From Romanomermis culicivorax (taxonomy: Eukaryota > Nematoda > Enoplea > Mermithida > Mermithidae), in assembly GCA_963922205.1 (NCBI GenBank), contig CAWUHX010000075.1, positions 682,001-746,000 on the forward strand: a stretch of 64,000 bases of DNA, in the 5' to 3' direction. The notes under the pieces are model-generated. The model was not told where the DNA came from and did no database searches. It saw nothing but the letters and a program-made list of their open reading frames with translations. Positions 1 through 12,572 of this stretch are shown in pieces. Each line of letters starts with the position of its first letter. The first letter of the stretch is position 1. The position numbers and the translations under genes are program-made.

Positions 1-1480
1 GGCCGGACTGGGCTGGAGTCGTCAGGCTCGTAAAAGCCCGAAAATATAAACAGCTATATAAATTTGCAAGCGAATTTCCAAGAAACGTCCACATTTTCTT
101 AGTCCAAAATCTGCTAGAATTTTACTGTTACCACATCCACAGTTTATTTAATTATTTGAATGTTATCAGGGCCATAATTACCATTTGTTTCAGGCACTGT
201 TTTAAGTATCTACTATAGTCTCTAACATTTTCACAAATTCGGAAACCCATCAGAAGACTCAGATAATCATTGATCTCATGTATTTCGCATAGAACTTTTC
301 GGACAAGGGGTGAAAACTGTTTCAGCCATTTTCTCCAAGTCGCCTTTTCTTTCAAAAATATGGATAGATGCTTTATCTATCATTTTCAGATTTGAACATT
401 TTAATATTTCCAGATGGAATGAAAAATTAATAAAAATAAATTTTTCGAGTTTTAGTTCAGATAATAACGTAAAATGATTTTGATTTTTTAAATTTTGAAA
501 TGATTTAAAGCATAAAAAGGATCAAGAAAATATTTAGCTCCAAACTCCTCATCTTGGATTTGAAATCACCAATTCTAGGCCAAAATTTCAGAAAAAACTT
601 TAGGATTTTCAAATTTTGATATCCTAGAATGCTGAATCATGAATCTTTTCACTATTTATTTCCTGGATAAAAGGTCTAATTTTTCAGCCGATTTAATCAT
701 TTCGCAGGGGTAAAATCCATAAATAATTTTGAAGACATGCAACCGAAATTCAAAAATCGGCTGCTGGTTCCATCAAAGACAGTTGAGCTGCAGTGGGGAG
801 CGGGAAGTTGAACTGCAGCTATGCCTGTGACTTAACTCTGTATTTTGTATTATCCCCATTAAGGTTTCTCGATATTTTTCTCTAACTTTTTGAAACGTTC
901 TTTGTTAGATATGAGCCGCTGATGAGGAGCACCAACAGCAATAGGAATGACATATATAGTTGAGCTACTGTTCAATCTGCGTCTCAGTTGGAGGACAAGT
1001 CTTCTCGGTGTAGAAGTCTTCAACACCTTCTGTCGTTGTCTTATTCTGGTGATCTTTTGAACCTTTTCAAAATGCAGAATAAGATCACAAAATTCAAAAA
1101 TTTTTAGACAGCAAAAAGATTCTTTGGAAACTGCTCAGAAAATTATGATCACTGCAGCTTTTGAGTGAATGTCGTTCCAGCAGAACTAGACATATTATTA
1201 CAAATCTATAATCGAGAATCAGTTCTCGAAAAATTGATGATATTATATGTTTTCATATATAGATCTCGATTCACTTTGATTTTGGGTCATCAAAATATTT
1301 TTATCACTGTGACACATATTTTGAAAAAATCGGGCTTTTACGGGCCTGGCCGTAGTTTTTTTGGTTTAGTCCGGCGTCGGACCGGGCCGAGCCGCATTCT
1401 TGCGGCCCACGCAGTTGATTCAAATTGATTCGGCCTGATCCGCCATTTTCGATTTGGTTCAAACAATCGCACTTTTCAAT
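1..1480. repeat. Inverted-repeat element, left end cut by window edge
   Basis: Bases 24-46 (core CGTAAAAGCCCGA) reappear in inverted orientation at about 1329-1351, and GCCGGACT near base 2 has an inverted match near 1370. The two GC-rich arms enclose about 1.3 kb of AT-rich sequence with no recognisable gene. This looks like a non-autonomous inverted-repeat element whose outer left end lies beyond the window. ORFs on either strand here are short and unrecognised. Confidence 0.4.
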
Positions 1481-1659
1481 ATCTGGATCTGCACGCGATG
1501 ATTGCAGTCTATCCAAATCTGATGAAGCAGATTTTCTTGGATCCAATGTAACCAAAAAATTGAATCATTCTTATCTCTATCGAACACCTATCTTGGTGAA
1601 CTCAAAACCCCCAACTCCCATGCTGATGAATGGTACCGTAATTCACAGTTGAACAGAAT

Positions 1660-4600
1660 ATGCCGCCGCAAACCATGAGCAATACTTCTAACAACGACGA
1701 ACAAAGGACCGTTTTTGACCAGTTTTGCCAAGTTTGCACTTGCATGGGGGTGATCGATTGGTACCAAGCCAGTCATTGCGCAGGAAAAACTTTTTGGGCG
1801 ACACTACTCACTGTATGTTTGTTGATCACTGGTTATGGTATCACCATATCAGTTCAGCGTCTGATCGACGAGCCACCTTTCAAAACGACCACTTCTCAAA
1901 GTCGAGTCCAAAACGGCGGTGTACCTTTCCCAAACGTCACCATTTGCAATTACAACCGTGTTAAACAAAGCATTGTTGATAGCACGAAAATTGATCCCAA
2001 AGTTTTGGTTTACATGTTCAATTGGTTCACTACACCGTACGATTTGCCATTAACCTTGCTGGATGAAAGTCAAATCAAAATTTACGAACAAGCCTGGATG
2101 GACTATGTGGCAGCGAACAATGGAAACGTCAGTATTCCTGACATTTTGAGGACCTATGGGCATGGTAAAGACATGTTCTTGAGCACTTCCCACTTCAGGA
2201 GACCTGTGACAAAGTATGAAGAAGTGATTTCCATTTACGGGCGGTGTTGGAAACCGGAAATTTCGTACAATCAACGGATGCCAGGTATTCAATAAGGAGA
2301 CGATGTCTGGAGAATTTAATGAATGCTTTCAATATACATGTAACGGCTCCCTGCGCCTACTTGCAAGGAATACTCGCAGGCCTGCTAGCTAAAAGTTGGT
2401 CCTAAAAAATCTACCCTCGACCTTGTGCATACAAGGCACCAAGTGGATGGTTCAAACTTTTTTGGTTGCAATGCAGACAAGATGGTGAACAGCTTGGATG
2501 CACCAACGCATATGTACTGAACAGATAGTTTGGGCGACTAAGATCCCAGCTTTTTAAATTGCTCAAAACTCACTCAACATTGATCAGAATGCTTAAAAAC
2601 CTAATTTTCGGATCTTTCCCACAGTGCAATTTTCAATACTTTTACATGAAATTTCAGAGTATTCAAAAAAAATTTTCAAAATCATATTTATTTTTTGCTT
2701 AATGTATTTTCCCCAACATTTATTTGGGAAACTATTTACTTCTACATTGTAAGGTATAAAAACAAAAAAGAAGTAAAAATTCTGGGAAGGGTTCTCCCTC
2801 TGGGTCAGAACCGTCAGTAAAACCCTCTCGAGCATGTATTTGCACCACGACAACACCCCTTTAAGTTTTAATCGCCCTGGATATTAAACATACAAAAATC
2901 TTTATTCAGGCTCACACTTAGGAGTTCAAATGATAATCGACCCCCAGTTCTATGATTACTTGGACAACGTTTCGATCAATTCTTTTTTGGAATCGGGTAT
3001 AATCGTCTCATTCACCTACGTCGATGAATTCATGATTCCGAGACCAGTCAGTGTTCCACTTGGTGAGGAATTTGAGAGATGTACCAAAATTTTAATTTCA
3101 TGTAAATTTCATAGGTATGGCTGCCAAAATTTCGTTGAGACTATCAAAATACACTCGATCCGAAAGTCAAATGCCATTGCGAAAGTTCAAGTGCGCGAGA
3201 GGTAGCACTAAACTTAGCATGATTTCAGGTGGGTTTATGAATGTAAAAGTTACGCACCTTTAATGTTTTTAATATTCAATATTCATAGCACCGTATACTA
3301 TATTGAACTGCATCTTCAACTGCAACGTTCGAGCAATGTATGAACGCTGCGGCTGTATATTTTTTGCAGTCACCAAGCAACCATATCCATTGTGCAATAT
3401 GTCCGCAGTTTCTAAGTGCAAAATCACCGATATATAGTAAGTCAATCCACATGACACGATTCTCAGGGTCAATGCACTTCAGTTCAGAGCTTGTACATTG
3501 CTCATTTTTCTGTCACAATATTTTTTATGTTGTGGAATCTTGTTATCAACAACAATTTTACGGTATCTTGAGTCATTGCACAATACTTTGAGAACAAATG
3601 ATAATCATTTCAATCTGCAATAGCACAAGCGAACAATATAAAATCTGCGACCAAACGTGCGAGCCACCATGCCAAGATTATTTCGTTGTTGAAACTTCCA
3701 CATCTCTGGCCACGTACGGTGCGATATCCGATCGGGTGTCGAAAAGCGTAGCCGCAATTTTGGAAGCTCGAGGTGGAAAAATGGATCAGTTTCGGGAGGA
3801 GCAATTTCGGAACATGATTTCATTGGATATCTATTTCGACGTATTGGAAATTAATGTGATCAAAACTCAAGAGACCACATCATTGAACGATTTCGTAGGG
3901 AATCTTGGAGGCCAACTAGGTACGTTCAAATTTATGGTGTCAAAAATTCCATATCGACGCCAATGTTGAAACGTGAATAAACCTATAGAAACATTTAGTT
4001 GATTCAATCAATGTAGTGACTGCAGAGACTACAGAAATACATATTCATATATGTAGTGTTCACTCATGGAACAAAGTTGAGCACTCTGCTGGTGCCAGAT
4101 ATCCATTGCTTTATCTATCAATTTTTTGGTTTCTTTCTGGGCATACATGTAATTGGGGGGAAGTGCTATTGGGAACCCCCCCCCAGAAATCGTGGACCAT
4201 ATGACTAGCCATTGGACGACCCCCTCCCCAAGATTTTTCAATTCTATGGCTAGCTATATGGTAGCCGTAGGGACCCCACACTTTTTGGCGGAAAAATACT
4301 GAAACATGTGAATTTTTCAATAAAAAACGTCAATTTTTGAAAAAAATGGTCAAAAAAGGTCAATTTTCTTGGCGCCCCGCGCGACGACATTTTTTTCGGT
4401 CTTTTTAGAACAAAATTACGATTTTTTGAATTATTTTCAGACTAAAAAGGTTTTTTCCTTCAGAGACCCTTCCCCCAAAACTTTTGGGAATTACTGACCC
4501 CCGACCCCAAAAAGTGGCCCCCCAGGACTCGGGCCCCGTTACATGTATGTTTCTAGGGATGAGTGATCCAAGTTGTCCCATGTTGAGCATAGAATTTCCA

Positions 4601-6665
4601 GATGACAGCTACTGACTAATGTTGACTCATTATGGAATAATGAGTCGAGTGTGTTCGGCGATCAGACGTTTCGCCAAGACATGACGATCTGGTCAGTTTT
4701 CTCTGTATTCACTAATAATCCGCCTACTCGTGGAACAAAGGCTCATTCCCTGACAGATTCGGTCTTAAGAAATTTTCTGTCTTTCTCGTGACTCTGTTGA
4801 CTCAGTTGGTCAGAGCTTGCAGACGATAGTCCAAAGGTCTTGAGTTTGAGCCTCGGATAGAGTGTAACTTTTACTAAAAACCAAAGCAATGGGCGCTGGT
4901 CACCTCTACACTGGCGGCCCTTGATAGTTCATCAAACTCGATGGCGGAGGGATGTTGAGAGTGGCCACAGCAGCCACCTCAACTATATATTGTTGCAAAT
5001 TGGGAATGTTTTGGGGAGTGCCTTTCCTATTGCACCGTTGACACAGCTGGTTAGAGCATGTGGATGGTAGCCGTAAGGTCCTGGGTTCGGGCTCTGAACT
5101 GAGCTTAACTTTCGCGGAAAACATGAGCAACGGCAACAGGTCGCCCCAAAACGACAGCAGATGTATGTTGTTGATTGGCCAAAAAACAGCCACCACAAGT
5201 CGAGCTATTGAAAAATACGATATGAAAAAGAGATCGCTTTTCCCATCGTTCACTTGGCTAGACAGTGCGGAAGTCAGCCGCAAGGTCCCAGGTTCAATTG
5301 TCGGATCGGGCTTAATATTTAATGATGTAGCGAGCCGTGCAAAACAGGTGCATCATCACTGAGGACCCTTGAGGGATCGTCAAACTCGATGATAGAGGCA
5401 CATCATGAATAAGTCAGAGGTGCCACTAGATGCCAAACTGTTAGAAATATACATGAAAAAAGAGCGTCTTTCCCATTGATGGGCTGGCCCATTTGTTCAG
5501 CCCATTGATGGGCTGGCCCATTTGTTCAGCCCATTGATGGGCTGGCCCATTTGTTTAACTGTAAGATCCTGTATTTGAGCTCCAGACTGAGCCTGGTATT
5601 TACTGAAATCCTGAGCAACGGAAAGAGATTGCTTTTGAACATTGATAGCGTTGGGAAATTCATCAAACTTAATGGTAGAGGGGCACTGTGGATAAGCCAA
5701 AGTAGTCATTACAGCTCGAACTGTTTACTTGATTATCTTAGCCAGTTAGAGCATACGCCCATGTAAAGTCCTTAATTCAAGCCCCTGACCATGCCTAACT
5801 TTTACTGCAATGAAACAAGGTATGCTTCAACACACTTTCATCCAAATCAACGTTACTATCAAACCGGCCACCCTAGACACAGTTCTTGTGTTTCACTGAA
5901 AACTTCAAATTGTTTGTATCCTTGATGTGTCCTGACTGATAGGAAGCTGTCCCTTGCAAGTGATGATCAGCAAAAAATCATGACAAATATTCTTGAGTTG
6001 AGTAAAAATTCCACGCAAGTAGTTGATTAATTAGATACTGAGAATTTTACTGCATGAAAAGGATTAGTTCATCATGGTAAGAATTTATATTTCATTTCAC
6101 GACTCGATGAGCACTTATGCTTCAAGAAGACAGATATGCTGAATTGTGAGCATACAGAAGATTCAAAACTGAGTGTAGACACAACTAAAATCTTAAAACA
6201 CAATTAGTAGGAAGATTTAGTTTCGTTGTGATAGCCAAAATAAAATTTTATTTCAAAAATGCATATGCATTCTGTTTCCGATGCTGAAAATATAAATGAC
6301 GTTCATTAAGCTTGAAACTGTGAGTTCGTGGCGCTACAGTAATGCAAAAGTTGATAATATTCAGTTTTCTGTTACATCAGTGTCTGTCTTCTTTTGGTGT
6401 AGCTTTTATTTTCACTCATCACAACTCAGACTTACAAAAGCTGACCTTTCCCATAGATTTTGTCTGATTTTATTTCTATAAAATCACATTGTTTGAGATT
6501 TTCCATTGCCTATGTCAATTGGAGCTTTTCTTTTTCACAGGATTGTTCGTCGGAGCATCTCTTCTAACAGTTGTACAATTCATCTATTATCTGATGCTGT
6601 GGATTTGCTCCATTAGAAGCACGAAAATATCGAGAAATGTTAATCCCACGCTTACTGTTGGCTGA
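1660..6665 (+). CDS. DEG/ENaC amiloride-sensitive sodium channel subunit (6 exons)
   Basis: Trimeric cation channel subunit of the degenerin/ENaC/ASIC family, acting in the plasma membrane. Proposed exons: 1660-2284, 2910-3062, 3115-3201, 3289-3436, 3624-3919 and 6541-6665; all introns are GT-AG, the phases agree, and the total is 477 residues. The ATG at 1660 has an in-frame TAA eight codons upstream. Landmarks: TM1 about residues 45-66; FPNVTICNYN at 90-99; a finger-like segment in exon 2 (GIIVSFTYVDEF); a Cys-rich palm/knuckle region in exons 4-5 (NCIFNCNVRAMYERCGC, then CDQTCEPPC); GGQLGLFVGAS before TM2 with selectivity-filter GAS at 441-443. Oddities: the N-terminal gating motif HG reads MG (29-30), and the usual Glu in TM2 is Gln (449). 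The length is short for nematode degenerins but normal for insect PPK or ASIC-type subunits. Ligand and tissue cannot be inferred. AATAAA follows the stop. Confidence 0.93.
4794..5800 (+). repeat. Tandem tRNA-derived SINE-like array in intron 5 of the channel gene
   Basis: Several degenerate monomers each start with a tRNA-like head. The clearest has a box A-like TGGTTAGAGCA at 5048-5058 and a box B-like GGGTTCGGGCTC from 5084, about 36 bases apart as in a tRNA gene. Related heads begin near 4803, 5252, 5545 and 5741. Monomer bodies share a segment of the type TCATCAAACTCGATGG (about 4929, 5377 and 5658). These fit pol III SINE units in tandem. They are not functional tRNAs, because no clean acceptor stem or anticodon arm is seen. 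Confidence 0.6.
5474..5556 (+). repeat. 29-bp tandem repeat, three copies
   Basis: Three nearly identical 29-bp units containing CCCATTGATGGGC and GGGCTGGCCC, both palindromic, lie within a SINE-like monomer. Other than these repeats, the intron from 3920 to 6540 shows only AT-rich DNA and GC-rich patches near 4150-4530. Confidence 0.85.
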
Positions 6666-6679
6666 TAGATGTGATGGTG

Positions 6680-6685
6680 AATAAA
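6680..6685 (+). terminator. Poly(A) signal AATAAA of the DEG/ENaC gene
   Basis: A canonical AATAAA lies 15 bases after the TGA stop of the channel gene, as expected for its 3' end processing. Confidence 0.6.
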
Positions 6686-7220
6686 TTTTATCCGAACATT
6701 TGTATGATGAGAATATGTGTGCAATGACACTGAGATTTATTGCATAACGAGTTCGCGAGTTTTACAAGTGCTGCTGTTTAGCATGGCTAGACAAAAGTTC
6801 TGGATTATCATTCATAGGTATTCTGTCCAAATTTGTAGAGTATAAGAACAAAAAATTTCAGATCCATATTAACACTTGTTTACATCTGGAGAATTATGAT
6901 GAGCTTCCAAGGCATGTCGCGTCTCGCACAGGATGGACATAAACTGCAATGTCTACTGTAGCAGATTCAGGCAGATTGACGGCGTGCGCCAATCAAAACA
7001 AGCACCACAAAATGTTTTATCCATAAAGAATGCCTGCAGTAACCTTTAAATTCCATGCAACACCACACGGCTGAATAGCATACGACGTGTGACATAGTGA
7101 AATGAGTTTCAGAATCCAATATGTATCATGGTACATTCGTAGAATGACCAAGTACCACTTACCACGATTTAGAAAAAATAGCACCCAAGTGGAATATTTA
7201 TGGGTAGTCTGGTTCATATG
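6686..7220. other. Intergenic, nothing recognised
   Basis: AT-rich sequence between the channel gene and the first inverted-repeat element. No coding exon, RNA gene or repeat family could be supported. Confidence 0.4.
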
Positions 7221-9967
7221 CAGCTGGAGGGGTTTGACCCCCAGCAGATTTTTATCGACGCCCAGCAGATTCTTGCTGACCCCCAGCAGATTTGACTCCC
7301 CCAGCAATGATTGAGAAGTTGACGAAGGAAAATGAGCAAGAGAGATGTTGTAGTTTAGCAATATTCCTAAACAAAGCATACTTGATTTCAAAAAGTAACA
7401 TTAAAACTTTAAAAAGTGCAGTCTAAGCAAATAATTTCACAGATCTGACTAATATAAGTTGAAGAATATGCCGCTTGAATGTTAGAAGACCTATCTAAGA
7501 CCTTGTTTCATTATCAAGAACGAAAAAAAGATTTGTGTATTCCACCCCCTGTCCTGGCTGACCCCCAGTGGAATTTCGATGCTGGGCATGTTTGGTGAAG
7601 GCGTGTAAAAAAAGCAAATACGGGATTTTTAACACAATGGTTACAAAACCGATCTTTTACTGTACCTAAATCACAACCTTTCAGAATTCATAGAATCTAT
7701 AATGTTTATGTTCCTTAACAGCATAAAGATTTAGAATATGCAGTAAAACTTCCACAATTACTCGTGCTTCGCGGCTTCCAGTTGAGCTTTGATAGATCAT
7801 TATGTGTTTTGAGTTATTCAGCAAAATCTAAGTTTTCAATCCGTGCATTCAAAAAACATGCATGGCAAACAGTTGCTGCAAGTCAAAATCTGCGACTTGA
7901 CCAATTACTGCTAAACGGAACATAGATTTTAAAAGTTTCATGTCGTAAAAATATCCAAAAATAATATTATATAATATCGAATATATAATAATAAATAAAT
8001 AATAAAAATCATAAAATATCAAATAAATGAGCAAGAGATACGAAACTTGTGTACACTATGTTTGTGTAGAGTTTCGTTCAGATTGCTCCGAAATTGGCGT
8101 GTTTGCATTTATACAAAACCGGTGATACACAGCTCGGAATTCCTGTGATTAATTAGACACATACACTCAATCGACTACACCTCTGTTCTGTTAATATATG
8201 TAACTGGCGTAAAACATAGAACTGACGGTTTCTAAATTTTTGTAAATTGCACGTTCACCACTGCACAGCTTTCACGTTTATGAACCACATTACGAAAATT
8301 TTTAAGTGATGGCTTGAAGATATGCATAGAAGATATGTGTCAACTGCAATTTTAAATTCTAAATTTAAATTTTAAATTTTAAATTTGAATTTTGAAGAAT
8401 CTGAAATTTTTCGATCGTTTGCAGGAAAAAGTTGATAGAAAACCTCCTAGCGTTCGTTGCATAAAAGACTTGTTGCTACAAGATATACAAAGTAAAGTAG
8501 CTTTAAGTTTCCGTTAGCTGTAAATGCAAAAAAATTTACTTTGGACCTTCCATTTCAAGATCGTGCCCCAACTCCGCCACCGTCCCAACACCGCCACCGT
8601 ACCAACACCGCCACCGTCCCAACTCCGCCACTTTCGTGTCCCAACACCGCCACCGTCCCAACTCCGCCACCGTCCCAACTCCGCCACTTTCTTGTCCTAA
8701 CTTTCGCAATCTTTCAAAAAGTTTGTTTTTTGTAACAAAGTTTTTTTCGTAACTCAACAACATGACATTGCTAATTCATAGGATGGCAAAAACTGATATT
8801 ATCATTAAAGCAATAAATACATGATATATCTATATAATCTTCGTTTGTATAAGTGTGTGCTTTGCACATTAAAATACAAATATACGTGTCTGTTTTCATT
8901 TCTTGTTGTCAATTGATTCGAATTTGTGTAATCAAATCATGGGTGACTTTGGTCCTATTTAAAATTTTATGAATCAGGAATTAAAGAGTAATTTAGTGAT
9001 AATTGCGGCGCATGATACATTGACACGGAAAAATTATCACTTATATCTTAAAATATTGTTCATTCATAGATCTGATAAGCACATTTGGTTAAGTTTAACG
9101 TGTTACAAAAAAATGAACTTTTTGAAAGATTACGAAAGTTGGGACAAGAAAGTGGCGGAGTTGGGAGGGTGGCGGAGTTGGGATGGTGGCGGCGTTGGGA
9201 CGGTGGCGGTGTTGGGACACGAAAGTGGCGGAGTTGGGACGGTGGCGGTGTTGGGACGGTACCGATACTTTAGCTTAAATCGTCATGCACTGGCGCCACC
9301 GTCTTTTCCTCTTTTGAGCAAAAACATATAGACATTAGAGAATACAAGAAAGACCATTTGAAAAAATTTGTTATCACTTGAAAAAAAATCGTTACATTCG
9401 ATTATGATGCAAAACATTCAAGTTCATCGCATTGGCCCATCATGTTTACAAGTTCAATGGTTATTTATACGTTTTTTTGGGTCGTTAAAATTTTCGAAAT
9501 TTATCACATCTGACAGTTCCCATTTTAAAACACGATTTTTCAGCGCTTTGGCTATGATTGACCGTTAACACACATGCACAGCATAGAAATTCTGCTGGGG
9601 GTCAACCAGGACTGGGGGTGGAATACAAAACTTTTTTTTGTTCTTGATAAAAAAAAAGATCTTAGATAGGTCTTCTTACATCTAAGCAGCATATTCTTCT
9701 ACTTATATTAGTCAGATATGTGAAATTATTCCCTTAGACTGCACTTTTCAGTGTTTTAATGTTACTTTTTTGGAATCAAGTATGCTTTGTTTGGAAAAAT
9801 GGTTAAACTACAGCATCATTCCCATTTTTATGTCGACTTTCTTTTCTCTCTTGCTCATTTTTCTTGATAATTGCTGGTGTAGTCATGTATGCTGGGGGTC
9901 AGCAAGAATCTGCTGAGAGTCAATCAAAGTCTGCTGGGTTAAAACCCCCTCAAACCCCCCACGTGCA
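7221..9967. mobile_element. Element A: 2.7 kb inverted-repeat element with ~380-bp arms
   Basis: Left arm 7221-7595 and right arm about 9568-9967 are inverted copies that can be followed across the whole arm. Shared blocks include a tract ending GCATACTTGATT, AGTGCAGTCTAAG and CTGACTAATATAAGT. The outer parts are made of 16-21-bp tandem units containing GACCCCCAGCAGATT. No transposase ORF is present, so it looks non-autonomous. Foldback element B is nested inside. Confidence 0.8.
8563..9260. mobile_element. Element B: foldback element with 17-bp terminal minisatellites
   Basis: Left array 8563-8697 consists of 17-bp units of the type GTCCCAACACCGCCACC; right array 9137-9260 is the inverted form GGTGGCGGTGTTGGGAC. 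The inverted match continues inward (to about 8747 on the left, from about 9100 on the right) through ACTTTTTGAAAGATT. The spacer of about 350 bp has no ORF. The architecture resembles foldback transposons, whose arms carry short tandem units. It sits inside element A, so it inserted later or was carried with it. Confidence 0.8.
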
Positions 9968-11112
9968 TGTATCATCGTTAAAATATACACTTTGAGTAGT
10001 TTTACATGCTGAATATTGTGACTGCATTCATTCCGCCCAAAATTCAAAGTTTACATAGCTACAGTACTTCAAAGTTTGAACTTTTTACATATTTTGGCAT
10101 TTTCGGTCGTGTCAGTGCAGTGTGTCCAGATCTCGACGGCTCCAAAAACTGGACGCAAATCGGATTTAAATTTTAAAACAATATTGCAGATTAGTGCTTA
10201 CAGAAATAGAGAAATTCTGCAACATCCTATGGGAAGATGCCCCGAAAGATCTCGAAATGATTTTTTCGGGTTTTCTCCATCTCTTCCATTACAGATTCCA
10301 ATGTAGCCTTGTACATAACACTAAATACTAAAAAATGAAAATTTCCAAAATTTAGGATAGTGTAGCTACGCAAATTTTGATTTTTGTGCAGAATTAACTC
10401 CGAAACGATACTCAGCATGTAAAACTACACAATATTCCTAATTTTCAGGCATGATGAACCTTCAAATTATCTTGGCCTGGATCGAACTCCCCAGAAACTG
10501 CGTGTTTTTAAGGCTATTTTTCTCAAGTAAATTACTGGAGAGGAATTTTCGTTGCATCTCGTCCGAAGCACACTGTTGCACAACCGTGATCGATGAAATT
10601 TTACCAGTGATTCGACCCACATTTTTTTTTATTCCTCTAGTCTGAACATTGTCAACATTTCCTGCATCTCGTTGATGGCGTCTTTAGTTGGATTAATCGG
10701 CATCTTTGTATCGGCTCTCAAAATGGTACGCAAATCTGATTGAAATTTTAACAAAATATGTTGAACGTTTGGTTACAAAATTGAAGAAAAAATTCTGCGA
10801 CATGATATGGGAAGGTGCCCCAATGAAGCTACAAATGTTTTTTTTCGGTTTATTTCGACCACCTTTCTGACACTTTAAAATGGCATGTAAATTATGGGAT
10901 TCAAAATTTTTCTCATACCTGAATATAGAGCACCGTCTAGAGCATGTAATAGACATTTGGCTACAGATTCGTGCCTCCTCTAAGCTGTAACATTTCGAGA
11001 CATGTATGCACACCGAAAAATGTCAAAAATTTAAAACTTGCAAACTTTGTAGTACTTCATTTTTGAATTTTATGCGGAATGAGTGTCGTCTCGATACTCA
11101 GCGTGTAAAACT
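9968..11112. repeat. Fragments of the element Q repeat family
   Basis: About 10000-10110 is an inverted fragment, and 10110-10430 and about 10490-11112 are forward fragments of the long arm of element Q (50277-54478). Shared landmarks include CATCCTATGGGAAG, CCTGCATCTCGTTGATGGCG and TTGAAATTTTAAC. The segment 10444-10526 is not shared and has splice-like borders (TTTTCAG, then GTAAAT), but nothing else supports an exon. Confidence 0.65.
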
Positions 11113-12572
11113 ACTAAAAATGTGGGATCTGCGACAAAATATCTCCAACATAATATCTCCAACAAAACGTCTCCGGCAAAATGTCTCCAACACATAATGT
11201 CTCAAAGTATTCCGAACATGTGCTCTTTGAACAGAATATCTCAAACTACTGGTGGATCTTCGAACAAATTTTCACACATGCTATATCTTTATTCAATTCA
11301 AAACTACTCAAAAATTCAAAAATATTTAATTGTGGACCAAGCCTCTTAGATAATCAATAAACATTTTGTCCTGCTACGAGCCATGCATGATCTGGTTTGC
11401 AAAGATATGCTCACTCACCCGCAACATACTGCTCGATTTTCATTTGGTTGACACTTCGGTTGACACAGGATACAGAAAATGAAAGAAATAAGAAAACAGA
11501 GAAACAAGAAAACAGAATCAAAAAAGTTTTGAACTGCAATAGTTGCACAGAAACGTAGCTTTCCATGCTTGGTTGGTAGGTTGCAGCTCCACTTAATTCC
11601 CTATTGATCTGCTGTATCGTACGAGTCTATACTGGCATTCCAGAAAAGGATATTTATGAGGACATTTTTTCTTGATCTTGTTTATGCCTCTTTTTCTTTG
11701 TATTTCATTTTCTATTTTATTTCTTTTTTCTTCTACCATTCTTTCTTCTCTTCTTTCACTTTCTTATCCACGTTCTGTTTCCTGTTCTCTACTTTTTGTT
11801 TCTTCATTTTTCTCTCTATTACTTCTGTCTATTTCTCAATTTAATTTTATGTACTTTTACTTTGAATCTTATGTTGCTTATATATTTGTTTCTTTGCGCC
11901 TTTACCATGTTACTCTCTTTCCTCAACTATATCTTACTTATCGTTATGTCTTTTCCTCTCATTATCTTCTTTTTGTTTTTGTTTATGCTTCCAGTGCTTT
12001 TTCTTTTGTTCTTCATATCTTATTTTTGTCTTCTTTTTTACTTGTCTCATTATTACAGCCAATAATCATTATGCAAAAATCATGAAAACGCGTCGAAAAG
12101 AAGGCGACTGGAGAATTTTGAAATTAAAAGTAACGGCATGTTTCCTTTTTTTCACAATTTTTGTCGCTCAGTATCACGTTTCGGAGCTCCAGTTGAGCAT
12201 GAACTTACAGAGCTCCAACTAGAGATCAGCTAAGAAATTCCACTCCGTTTGGTCTACATTTGTACATTTTGGCTTCATGATCAATGAGAAAAGTCCGACC
12301 AAAAATATTGTTTTACGCTTTTAACAAACTGTTCATTATTTTGTTGGAGAAGTTATGTATTGGAGACATTTTGCAGGGGGACATATTGTTTGGAGATCAT
12401 TTTTTTGAGATATTTTGTGGGAGGCATTTTTGCTAGAGGCATTTTTTTGGAGAAATTATGTTGAAGGAATTATGTTGGAGATATCTTGTACAGAGACATT
12501 TCGTGTGGAGGTCATATGTTGGGGATATTTTGTTGAAGACAGTTTGTTGGAGACATTTCGTCGCGACACCAT
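11113..12572. mobile_element. Element C: inverted element with 14-bp terminal minisatellites
   Basis: Left array about 11113-11205 has 14-bp units such as ACAAAATATCTCCA; right array about 12343-12572 has the inverted units such as TGGAGACATTTTGT. The spacer holds a long pyrimidine-rich tract (about 11660-12060) preceded by a short purine-rich stretch. Hydrophobic ORFs over that tract are low-complexity artefacts. Confidence 0.7.

Noticed and set aside
5040-5110. Functional tRNA gene
   Set aside because: Box A and B are present, but no consistent acceptor stem or anticodon arm can be drawn, and the unit repeats as a SINE head.
8563-8697. CRISPR array
   Set aside because: The 17-bp repeats are contiguous without spacers, in a eukaryotic context and in inverted pairs.
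10444-10526. First exon of the ankyrin gene
   Set aside because: It has an acceptor, an ATG and a phase-1 donor that would fit W1, but the peptide has no family support and a phase match happens by chance one time in three.
11656-12085. Hydrophobic membrane protein ORFs
   Set aside because: They lie on a pyrimidine-rich low-complexity tract in two overlapping frames; composition alone explains the Phe/Leu/Ser content.
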